From contig DYJV01000037.1 of assembly GCA_020722945.1 (NCBI GenBank), forward strand, positions 1 to 23,251: a stretch of DNA of 23,251 nt, given 5' to 3'. The translations under genes and the position numbers were made by a program. Under the pieces are notes generated by a model that saw only the letters and a list, made by a program, of their open reading frames with translations, had not been told where the DNA came from and ran no database searches. Within the stretch, counting starts at the first letter, position 1. Each line of letters starts with the position of its first letter. This DNA comes from Candidatus Methylomirabilis sp. (GTDB lineage Bacteria > DYJV01). Below are positions 1-6,966 of the stretch, one piece after another.

Positions 1-5
1 CTGAG

Positions 6-33
6 ATTTCAAATCCACTCTGTTCATTGAAAT
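6..33. repeat. Inverted repeat at the left edge
   Basis: A perfect 7-bp inverted repeat, ATTTCAA (6-12) and TTGAAAT (27-33), with a 14-base loop. It could be the tail of a terminator for a gene left of the window, or a decayed copy of a dispersed intergenic element. No clear T-run follows it, so a terminator role is not demonstrated. Confidence 0.3.
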
Positions 34-150
34 GACAAAATTAGAGTGTATCATTATAATTCAAATTTTAACCCTTGAAATTCTATCAGTGGCTCTTTAT
101 TTTAAATGTAATAGCACTCCCATCATCATATATTTATATGATAAAATCTC

Positions 151-179
151 TTGAAATATTAAGATTGATATAGTATTTT
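151..179 (+). promoter_or_regulatory. Probable sigma-70 promoter of the protease-pglB-activase operon
   Basis: TTGAAA (151-156) and TATTTT (174-179) are separated by 17 bases, 30 bases upstream of the first ATG. A ribosome-binding site, AAAGGA, lies at about 198-203. The -10 is imperfect and the region is AT-rich, so this is a reasonable but unproven call. The remaining bases of 1-150 show no gene on either strand. Confidence 0.45.
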
Positions 180-208
180 GTAAAAATCAAATTATTAAAG
201 GATCATAA

Positions 209-1681
209 ATGAAGGGAATCATACTTTTTTTTATCTCTCTTTTTTCTATTTCTATTTTTATTACAGATATTTACTCTGATAGTTATATCATAAAAAGATG
301 CCAACCGCAATCTTATAAAGAGTTTGACAAGTGTTACCAAAAGGTCTCAAAGGAGACACTACCTTCCAAAAATGAGGAACTAATTTTAAACAGAACCAAC
401 TATTTCAAATTCAAAAAAGAGTCAAAGATCGACTTTTATACTTCAAATATCCCCTTGTCCAACTCTTTTTCATCTCTGCCCGATCCTTATCTAAAAGATC
501 AAAAATGGCTTACTCTGATCAATGCTTTAGATCTTGTTAATTTGAGTCAGGGTGAAGGGGTGACTATTGGCTTACTCGATTCTGGAGTAGAGAAAGAGCA
601 TGAAGACCTCTCAGGTCAGATAATCCAATATTACAATGTAGCAGAGAAAAACAACGACATAACAGACTCATTTGGACATGGGACAGCAGTTGCAGGTATA
701 ATTGCTGCAATTGCAAACAACGGCAACGGAATAAGAGGGATTGCACCAGAATCCAAAATAGTAGTTGCAAAAGTAAATAAAGGTGCATCACCTACTTTTG
801 AAGATATATCAGTTGCTGAAGCAATATACTACCTTGTGGATAATGGGGCAGAGGTTATAAATATGAGCATCCAGATGGATGAGGTAAACCAAAGTGTAGA
901 AGATGCAATAGAATACGCAAAAAATAAAGGGGTTATTCTCGTAGCTGCAACAGGGAATTATGGTCAGCTTCAAGAGTCTTATCCTGCAAGTAACGATTAT
1001 GTTCTTGGTGTTGCTTCTGTAAATGACAATTTGGAATTAGCTTCATTTTCCAATTACGATAGCAATGTTTTTATACTTGCTCCGGGTGAAAATGTCTTTT
1101 CCACTATTACAGGTAACAACTATGGCTATAAAACGGGGACTTCCTACTCTGCACCTATGATAACAGGCTTGATAGCAGATATACTCTCTCTCAACAAATC
1201 TCTCAATTACAACGACATCAAAAAAATAATTCTTCAAAATTCTGCTACAGAGATCCCACAAAAGAGTAAAATAGTCGATTCAGCAAACTCTATCTATGGG
1301 ACAGGGGTTGCACTCCATACAGATATGGATAGTTATTCAACTGGGGATTATCTCAATCTTTCAATGCTTTTACCACCAATGAGCGTAGAATTTGATATAT
1401 ACTTTGCTATTATACTCCCATCTGACACTCTCATCTCACTTAGCTATGAAAATGGGACATTTTTATGGAGATCAGGCTTGTATCCTATTGCATACAATGC
1501 TACACTATCTGACTACTATACAGTTTATATATGGGGAGAAGCAGGGAGCAACAGATTATTCAAATCTCTTGAGATAACTGACGACTTCCTTCCAGGTATA
1601 TACACTTTCTGTTCAGCTTACAAAAAAGATCAAAATTTTATAGGTTATATAAATTGCAAAGAGGTAAAAATAAATGAATAA
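209..1681 (+). CDS. Secreted subtilisin-like serine protease (S8 family)
   Basis: A 490-residue exported protease. An N-terminal hydrophobic stretch after MKG (residues 4-20) looks like a signal peptide. The S8 triad is complete: Asp124 in LLDSG, His157 in FGHGTAVAG and Ser312 in GTSYSAP, with oxyanion Asn250 in AATGN. Residues about 25-100 would be a short propeptide. Residues 370-490 form a beta-rich C-terminal domain with two cysteines near the end (around 473 and 484) that could form a disulfide. Start: ATG 11 bases after AAAGGA. It is first in an operon and its stop overlaps the start of the oligosaccharyltransferase gene by 8 bases. Residues 225-229 (EVNQS) fit the bacterial N-glycosylation sequon D/E-X-N-X-S/T, so it could be a substrate of its neighbour; that is inference. 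Substrate and exact location (periplasmic or extracellular) are unknown. Confidence 0.93.
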   Translation: MKGIILFFISLFSISIFITDIYSDSYIIKRCQPQSYKEFDKCYQKVSKETLPSKNEELILNRTNYFKFKKESKIDFYTSNIPLSNSFSSLPDPYLKDQKWLTLINALDLVNLSQGEGVTIGLLDSGVEKEHEDLSGQIIQYYNVAEKNNDITDSFGHGTAVAGIIAAIANNGNGIRGIAPESKIVVAKVNKGASPTFEDISVAEAIYYLVDNGAEVINMSIQMDEVNQSVEDAIEYAKNKGVILVAATGNYGQLQESYPASNDYVLGVASVNDNLELASFSNYDSNVFILAPGENVFSTITGNNYGYKTGTSYSAPMITGLIADILSLNKSLNYNDIKKIILQNSATEIPQKSKIVDSANSIYGTGVALHTDMDSYSTGDYLNLSMLLPPMSVEFDIYFAIILPSDTLISLSYENGTFLWRSGLYPIAYNATLSDYYTVYIWGEAGSNRLFKSLEITDDFLPGIYTFCSAYKKDQNFIGYINCKEVKINE

Positions 1682-3812
1682 AGGGTCTAGTATGCTTCAA
1701 TCAAAAAAATATTTCTCATTGCTAATATTACTGGCTGTTATCATCGTAACCACTTTCATCTCAGTCCATCAAAGGAACAATCAATTCAAATATTGGATAG
1801 AGCATAAAGATGCTTTCTTTGTTGGTGAGTATCCATCAGTTACCACTCTTGATGCATACTTGTGGTTAAGATTGGCTAAATTTAAGATACAAGGTTTATA
1901 CGATGGGAAACATAAAGATTTTTTAGGTAATTATCCAAATACTATCGGAACTCCTCTGGACAAACCACCAGTAATAAGCTCTTTCCTTGCTACTTTTTAC
2001 AAATTTTTTGATTCAGAAGGATACAACCATCTTTATGTCGGATCAATAAAATTAATAAATCTACTTGCATCTATATTTATTATCCCTCTCATATTGGTCT
2101 GTTACAAGCTCGGATTTACTTCAGCAGGAGTATTGGGGGGGCTGATAGGGACATTTTCGTGGGCATACTATCCCCGCTCATACACTGGTAGGATAGATAC
2201 AGATTCTCTGCTCCTTTTCTTCCCATTTATGGCAATACTTTTGACACTACTTATTCCAAAGATGAAGAAACTACAATTCAAAATTATTCTATCATTGCTC
2301 ATAGGTTTGACACTTAATTTTTATGCACAGTGGCACGCAGTAGCATCAAGTTTTAATTTTATCTATGCACTCCTATTTCTTTTATTCCTTTTTATAAACA
2401 AACAGAGCAGAAGAGAGATATTAATAATATTTCTCTCTATGATACTCACATATAATCCTATCAATTTTATAAATGGTATATATTCAGTAATTGGTTTTCT
2501 AAAATCGAGTTACTTCTCTGGGATACTTCATGCCGACCCACTCAAAAATATTATCCCACTACCTGATATCATCACAACCATCACAGAGACACAAAAGAGG
2601 GATCCTAATGAGGTGATTCAGATGGTGTATGGGCTTAAACCTTTATTCTTATTAGGTTTACTCGGTTTTATTGGATTAGTAGGATACAGATGGAGAGAGG
2701 CATTTCTTATGCTTCCACTTTTTGGACTTGGAATTCTTGCATTTAAAGGGAGTAATAGATTTGCACTCTTTCTTGCCCCATTTATAGGAATAGGTATAGG
2801 CTTTATAATAGAATTTATAATCGATTCACTATTCTCATGGTTAAAAGATATCAAGCTTGTAAAACTATTAGAGCAATTCAATATAACTTTTATCCCATCA
2901 ATTATTATAGTTTTTATAATTTTCATGACCACTAAAAATGCCACCGCCTACAATGTAATCCATGGACCATCTGTTGATATCCCTACTGTCCAATCCTTCA
3001 TAGAACTTAAAAAAATCTTACCCAAACACTCTGCTGTATTTACTTGGTGGGATTACGGATACTGTTTGGAAGAGATCCCTGAATTTAGAGTATACCACGA
3101 TGGTGGGCGACATGGAGGTCTTGATACATTTCTCGTTGCAAAAGGTTTTACCTTGGATAACCAAACCAAATTATACAACCTCCTCAGTATATGGGAAAAA
3201 AGTGGCAAATCTGAGGAGATTGTTGTTGACACCCAAGAGAAAGATAAACAAAACCTAATGAGTAAACTATTTAGTGAGAGCCTCACAGGTGATGAGTTTC
3301 TACAAAAAATATTAAATTATACCAAAACAGGTGTTACTTACAATACTTATATGTTATACACTGGGGATATGATCTCCAAATATGGTGCAATAAGCACATT
3401 GGGAAACTGGGACTTTAACAATAGAAAAAGTTCACCAGATTTTTACTCTTATCTCAACTGTTCAGCAATCAAAGATAACAATCTAATATGCTCAGGGATG
3501 AAGATAGATATGACAAATGGAATTATTAATTTTGACAATGGTGGTAAAAGCTCTCTCAAAAAGTGTATCTATACCGATAAGGGCAATATTGTTTCCGAAA
3601 CAACCTACAATAATGAAAATGGGATATACCTTCAGATATTAATGAAAGATAAAAAAATATTCAAAATTATGCTCTGCAACAACTCTTTATTCAATTCAAA
3701 TTTCAATCAGCAATTTATACTTGGAAATATAGACAAAAATCTTTATCAAGAAGTTTACAATAATTTCCCGGTTGCAAGAGCTTTTAAAATTCTAAATAGG
3801 GAGAGTAAATGA
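1674..3812 (+). CDS. pglB: PglB/STT3-type oligosaccharyltransferase
   Basis: An integral membrane enzyme predicted to transfer a lipid-linked oligosaccharide to asparagine on the periplasmic face. Its 712 residues match bacterial PglB closely (about 713). The N-terminal half is a run of hydrophobic segments and the C-terminal part after about residue 425 is soluble. Visible landmarks are Asp60 in TTLDAYLW (first external loop), the DTD at 175-177 in the GRIDTDSLL stretch, a TITE at 302-305 resembling the external-loop-5 catalytic motif, NRF at 361-363 and the diagnostic WWDYG at 458-462. The start at 1674 is preferred because GAGG lies 9 bases upstream; Met7 at 1692 has no good site. Both ends overlap neighbours, so translation is probably coupled. 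No glycosyltransferases or flippase are nearby, so the glycan pathway must lie elsewhere. Confidence 0.9.
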   Translation: MNKGSSMLQSKKYFSLLILLAVIIVTTFISVHQRNNQFKYWIEHKDAFFVGEYPSVTTLDAYLWLRLAKFKIQGLYDGKHKDFLGNYPNTIGTPLDKPPVISSFLATFYKFFDSEGYNHLYVGSIKLINLLASIFIIPLILVCYKLGFTSAGVLGGLIGTFSWAYYPRSYTGRIDTDSLLLFFPFMAILLTLLIPKMKKLQFKIILSLLIGLTLNFYAQWHAVASSFNFIYALLFLLFLFINKQSRREILIIFLSMILTYNPINFINGIYSVIGFLKSSYFSGILHADPLKNIIPLPDIITTITETQKRDPNEVIQMVYGLKPLFLLGLLGFIGLVGYRWREAFLMLPLFGLGILAFKGSNRFALFLAPFIGIGIGFIIEFIIDSLFSWLKDIKLVKLLEQFNITFIPSIIIVFIIFMTTKNATAYNVIHGPSVDIPTVQSFIELKKILPKHSAVFTWWDYGYCLEEIPEFRVYHDGGRHGGLDTFLVAKGFTLDNQTKLYNLLSIWEKSGKSEEIVVDTQEKDKQNLMSKLFSESLTGDEFLQKILNYTKTGVTYNTYMLYTGDMISKYGAISTLGNWDFNNRKSSPDFYSYLNCSAIKDNNLICSGMKIDMTNGIINFDNGGKSSLKKCIYTDKGNIVSETTYNNENGIYLQILMKDKKIFKIMLCNNSLFNSNFNQQFILGNIDKNLYQEVYNNFPVARAFKILNRESK

Positions 3813-4579
3813 ATTTATTTATGGGTTTAGATATAGGATCATCATTTAGTAAAGGTGTGATTATCAATGATGATGGGGTAATTGTTGCCAAATATATTAC
3901 TAAAAGTGGTTATAGCTTTGAGCTTGCTGCAGATGAGATAAAAGAGAATCTTTTGGAGCAGATTGGGAAGAATTTCCAAGATATATCGTCAGTAGTTTCT
4001 TGTGGCTACGGAAGAAAAAATGTAAGTTTTGCAAAATTCCACAAAACAGAGATAACTTGTCATGCAAGGGGAGCATTTTACTACTTTCCAGCAAAAGCAA
4101 AAATCATTGACATAGGTGGGCAGGACAACAAAATAATAGAGATAGACCACATTGGTAACATTCTTAATTTTAAGATGAACCGTAAATGTGCCGCAGGCAC
4201 AGGTGCATTTATTGAAGAAACTGCCAATAGGCTCAATATAGAGATGAACAAACTTGAATCTCTTGCCAAAAAATCTACAAAAGCACTCACAATATCGAGC
4301 TTCTGCACTGTATTTGCACAAACAGAGATAATAAGATTAATAAAAGAGGGGAACAAAATCGAAGATATTGCAAATGCTATATTTGATTCAGTATCTCAAA
4401 GAATTATCGAAATGGATATATTCCCTAAAGACACAAATATTATTATTACTGGAGGTGTAATATCTGGCTTCCCTATCTTAAAAGATATTATTTATCAGAA
4501 AACAGGTTGTAATATACTGATTCCACCTGATGCTCAATACTGTGGAGCATTTGGTGCTTCATTATTAGGAAGAAATTAA
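3809..4579 (+). CDS. 2-hydroxyacyl-CoA dehydratase activator-type ATPase (BadF/HgdC family)
   Basis: A 256-residue ASKHA-fold ATPase. In characterised members a homodimer bridges a [4Fe-4S] cluster and uses ATP to inject one electron into a 2-hydroxyacyl-CoA dehydratase or benzoyl-CoA reductase. Family motifs are all present: LDIGSSFSKG (7-16), DIGGQDNKI (101-109), the cluster cysteine Cys127 in KCAAGTGAF, a second conserved Cys166 in SSFCTVFAQTE, and ITGGV near residue 215. Its ATG overlaps the pglB stop (ATGA), with GGGAGAG as ribosome-binding site. No dehydratase or reductase subunit is in the window, so the partner is unknown. The single-domain length is typical of HgdC-like activators rather than the long fused forms. 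Its last 15 bases overlap the convergent kinase-like gene. Confidence 0.88.
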   Translation: MNLFMGLDIGSSFSKGVIINDDGVIVAKYITKSGYSFELAADEIKENLLEQIGKNFQDISSVVSCGYGRKNVSFAKFHKTEITCHARGAFYYFPAKAKIIDIGGQDNKIIEIDHIGNILNFKMNRKCAAGTGAFIEETANRLNIEMNKLESLAKKSTKALTISSFCTVFAQTEIIRLIKEGNKIEDIANAIFDSVSQRIIEMDIFPKDTNIIITGGVISGFPILKDIIYQKTGCNILIPPDAQYCGAFGASLLGRN

Positions 4580-5170
4580 CTCCTCTATCAACTTTATACC
4601 TTTATCTTCACTAATTTTACTAAGATTTATATAAAGATGGTATAATTCAGGATTTTCCCAATCTTGTGAGTAATATTTTTCTATAAAGTGCTTTCTTTCT
4701 TTATCTTTACGCTCCATAGTGGAGATTGCACCATCACGAGTAACCCCTCTTTTCATCATATAAGAGACCCTATCTTCAAAATCTCTCACTAATTTTATGT
4801 GATAGGCAGAAGGATGTTTCTGCAAAACACACTGGGAAGCTCTACCCATGATTATTACATTGCCTACATTAGCATACTCTTTTATTGTATCTTCAATGAA
4901 TTTTACGATATCATTATCATCAAAGGATAACTCATTTTTATTAACTATCCTCTTTATGAAATTTTGCTTAATTAGGTTTTGAATAAAATTGACACCGAGA
5001 CCTGGAAGGCTTTCAAATGATTTTATATTTTCAGGTGATATTTTGGCTTTTTCGCCGACTTCTTTATATATTTTCTTATCTACAAGAGGGTAACCTAATT
5101 TTTTGGATAATTTAAAAGCAAAACTCCTTGCATCTGTCCCAAATCTTCTTGAAATTGTGATTACAGCCAT
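4565..5170 (-). CDS. Cytidylate-kinase-like protein
   Basis: A roughly 201-residue protein of the cytidylate-kinase-like family (a P-loop nucleoside-monophosphate-kinase fold). It opens with AVITISRRFGTDARS and then KKLGYPLVDKKIY, matching the family's ITISR...G-x-x-G-R...LGxxxxDKE pattern. The loop reads GTDARS where many relatives have GSGGR, so nucleotide binding may be altered. I prefer the ATG at 5170: GGAGAG lies just upstream, and this ATG follows the stop of the upstream small gene by one base. An upstream ATG at 5182 would overlap that gene and destroy the logic of the ribosome-binding site. Substrate unknown; true CMP kinase activity should not be assumed. It is last in a four-gene minus-strand operon. 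Confidence 0.75.
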   Translation of the reverse strand: MAVITISRRFGTDARSFAFKLSKKLGYPLVDKKIYKEVGEKAKISPENIKSFESLPGLGVNFIQNLIKQNFIKRIVNKNELSFDDNDIVKFIEDTIKEYANVGNVIIMGRASQCVLQKHPSAYHIKLVRDFEDRVSYMMKRGVTRDGAISTMERKDKERKHFIEKYYSQDWENPELYHLYINLSKISEDKGIKLIEELISS

Positions 5171-5171
5171 T

Positions 5172-5372
5172 TTACTCTCCATTCTTCCAAATATTGTATA
5201 TAGGACAATTTAACCTAAACTTACACGATTTGTCAGGCATAAGACATTTTAGGTCTTTATCAATAGGGACCTTTTTACCTAACTTTTGACACTCAAGTAT
5301 TTTTGGCTCTTCATTCTTCTGAATTTCTTGATGTTTCTGGTTCTCCTCTTTATTTATACCCTCTTGACTCAT
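5172..5372 (-). CDS. Small hydrophilic four-cysteine protein, function unknown
   Basis: A 66-residue protein with a charged, glutamine- and lysine-rich first third (no signal peptide or membrane segment) and four cysteines in its last 40 residues, in the order LECQKLG, LKCLMPD, KSCKFRL, NCPIY. The spacing suggests a small metal site (zinc or Fe-S), which is inference. It lies 9 bases after the methyltransferase stop and one base before the kinase-like start, so it is very likely a real, co-translated gene rather than a chance frame. I do not recognise the family. Confidence 0.65.
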   Translation of the reverse strand: MSQEGINKEENQKHQEIQKNEEPKILECQKLGKKVPIDKDLKCLMPDKSCKFRLNCPIYNIWKNGE

Positions 5373-5381
5373 AAATATAAA

Positions 5382-5975
5382 CTACCCTTTCCTTGATAAA
5401 AATCCGAGTGTGCTCTCACTCCACTGAATATTTTTAAAACCAACATTTGTAAGTCTTCTCTTTACACCTGAAGGGATATCTTTCCCACTTTTACTACCCG
5501 GTTTACCGGTATAGTGAAAGAAGTATCCACCCTTTTTCAATATATTGTATATGTGAGAGTAAAATATCTCTGAATAAAGATTTCCTGCTCTTTTTAATCT
5601 TGGCGGATCATGAAAAACCACATCAAAGAAATATGCTGGGAAAGTATCAACAATCTCCTCTGCATTAGCAAGGATAATAGAGATGTTCTCTTTAGTAAAA
5701 AGTTCATCAGAGGGAGTATTATCTTTTGCTATTGACAAAACAGCAGGATCATTTTCAATAGTAAAGACTTTTTTTACTACCTTTGATGCAAAAATAGCAT
5801 TATAACCTAACCCTGTGCATATATCTAAAACTATGTGAGTAGGTTTTAGTGGAATCATGCTAACTTTATCATATGCATCTTCTAAAGGAGTTTTCCTACT
5901 TGTCTGATGCATTCTGATACCGTCAATTTCTATGGTTCCATCTATCAGCTTGTAATGGCTGAATCTTTGAAGCAT
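5382..5975 (-). CDS. Class I SAM-dependent methyltransferase of an archaeal-type family
   Basis: A 197-residue protein with the Rossmann methyltransferase core: motif I LDICTGLGYNA (50-60), an acidic motif II residue at about Glu74 (FTIEND), and a motif IV HDPPRL (122-127). The N-terminal IDGTIEIDGIRMHQT (11-25), and later NLYSEIFYSHIYNILKKGG and FFHYTGKPG, closely match what I remember of the predicted archaeal methyltransferase family COG2521. DPP(R/Y/F) loops are typical of enzymes that methylate a nitrogen on nucleobases or glutamine, so an RNA or protein amide target is plausible but unproven. The start ATG overlaps the upstream stop in TAATG. Co-transcribed with a small Cys protein and a kinase-like protein downstream. 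Confidence 0.8.
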   Translation of the reverse strand: MLQRFSHYKLIDGTIEIDGIRMHQTSRKTPLEDAYDKVSMIPLKPTHIVLDICTGLGYNAIFASKVVKKVFTIENDPAVLSIAKDNTPSDELFTKENISIILANAEEIVDTFPAYFFDVVFHDPPRLKRAGNLYSEIFYSHIYNILKKGGYFFHYTGKPGSKSGKDIPSGVKRRLTNVGFKNIQWSESTLGFLSRKG

Positions 5976-6700
5976 TAGTGGGTGCTGGTTATTTCAGAAT
6001 CAAAAGTGTATTTGAAACCTGTATATATGTAATTCCCTCCGAAAGTCCCTTTATCAACAGAGTAAAGCATTACCAAAGAGAGCTTATTACTAAATAGTAT
6101 TTCATAAGAAAGTGATATATCTTGATTTTTGTCACTTTCAATCAAATAGAAGTTCTCTTTGCTATCAGGTGAGGCAGTGTAATATCTATAAGATAAATCA
6201 AATTTGTCTCCATGGGCAAATAATTTGGTAAAATTAAAGTTATAACCCTTCTCAGAAAAAGCATTATCTTTATATTTTAGGTTGTTTTGGGTATAAAAAT
6301 ATGAGAAATTAGAGACTATATTGTATCCCCAATATTGGTGGAGATTAAAATTATAACCTTTACTCTGTATAGAATCACTCCTTTTGTCAATAGGGATAAT
6401 TTCGGTTTGATCATCTTTCAGGCTTAAAGAGAGAGACGATTGTGGAGTGATAGAGAAAGTGACATTTGGGGAGCTGCTATTCTTCTCGAAATCTATATAT
6501 TTTTTAAATTTATCATTTGTAGATTTATAATTTTTATCTGAAAAAATAGATTGTCCTGTAGTTAAAGAAACAGGGGCTGATGAATAAGTAAGATTAAAAT
6601 CTTGATTGTGTAGAAGATAATCGTTAAAAACATTATCTTCAGCAGAAATATCCAAAGTAAGAGATAAAAGTATAAAAAATAGTAATATAAATCTTCTCAT
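5975..6700 (-). CDS. Predicted exported outer-membrane beta-barrel-like protein
   Basis: About 241 residues from the ATG at 6700. The first 20 residues (MRRFILL..., ending around ISA) form a clear signal peptide. The body is rich in alternating aromatic and polar residues (NFSYFYTQNNL, YNFNFTKLF, FDLSYRYYTAS, YIYTGFKYTF), as in outer-membrane strands, with a near-terminal GFKYTFDSE stretch like a closing strand. I recognise no family. An upstream TTG at 6736 keeps the frame open, but it would bury the signal peptide behind 12 residues and has no ribosome-binding site. First gene of the operon ending at 4565; its stop overlaps the methyltransferase start by one base. Confidence 0.7.
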   Translation of the reverse strand: MRRFILLFFILLSLTLDISAEDNVFNDYLLHNQDFNLTYSSAPVSLTTGQSIFSDKNYKSTNDKFKKYIDFEKNSSSPNVTFSITPQSSLSLSLKDDQTEIIPIDKRSDSIQSKGYNFNLHQYWGYNIVSNFSYFYTQNNLKYKDNAFSEKGYNFNFTKLFAHGDKFDLSYRYYTASPDSKENFYLIESDKNQDISLSYEILFSNKLSLVMLYSVDKGTFGGNYIYTGFKYTFDSEITSTH

Positions 6701-6966
6701 ACTATATGGTGTAGTATATTTTATAAAAAAAATCAATAAAAAAAATGGAGGTAAAGGTATTTTAAAAATAATTGCCGATACAATAATAACTTACTGTTGC
6801 AAAGTGGGAGAAATAGCTAAAAAATGGAGATAAAATCTCTTAAAAAATATTACTTTAAGTATATTTTGATAAAAAATTACAAAAAAATAAAATTTTCAAC
6901 TAATAAATAATTTGTGCAATACTCTTTGGTAATTATCAAAAAATACTATTACAAATGAATTATTCG
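6701..6966. other. Non-coding AT-rich spacer
   Basis: 266 bases with no supported gene on either strand. It should hold the minus-strand promoter of the 6700-4565 operon: a TATACT-like -10 lies close to 6715, but no matching -35 is convincing. It also holds a weak terminator-like hairpin (6827-6839). The GGAGG on the plus strand near 6747 is not followed by an open frame. Confidence 0.5.
6819..6840 (-). terminator. Weak intrinsic terminator after the aldolase operon
   Basis: Read on the minus strand, GAGAT and ATCTC (6839-6827) can pair around a 3-base loop and are followed shortly by a run of six T. The stem is only 5 bp and lies about 130 bases after the aldolase stop, so it is a tentative call. 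Confidence 0.3.

Noticed and set aside
2618-2944. Minus-strand frame of 108 codons inside pglB
   Set aside because: It is the reverse shadow of a hydrophobic coding region; no ribosome-binding site and no recognisable product.
3989-4356. Two overlapping minus-strand frames inside the activase gene
   Set aside because: They are antisense to intact family motifs and have no coding character.
5171-5182. ATG start at 5182 for the kinase-like protein
   Set aside because: The ATG at 5170 has GGAGAG in front of it and matches the family's usual beginning.
6701-6736. TTG start at 6736 for the barrel-like protein
   Set aside because: It would place 12 residues before an obvious signal peptide and has no ribosome-binding site; ATG at 6700 fits better.
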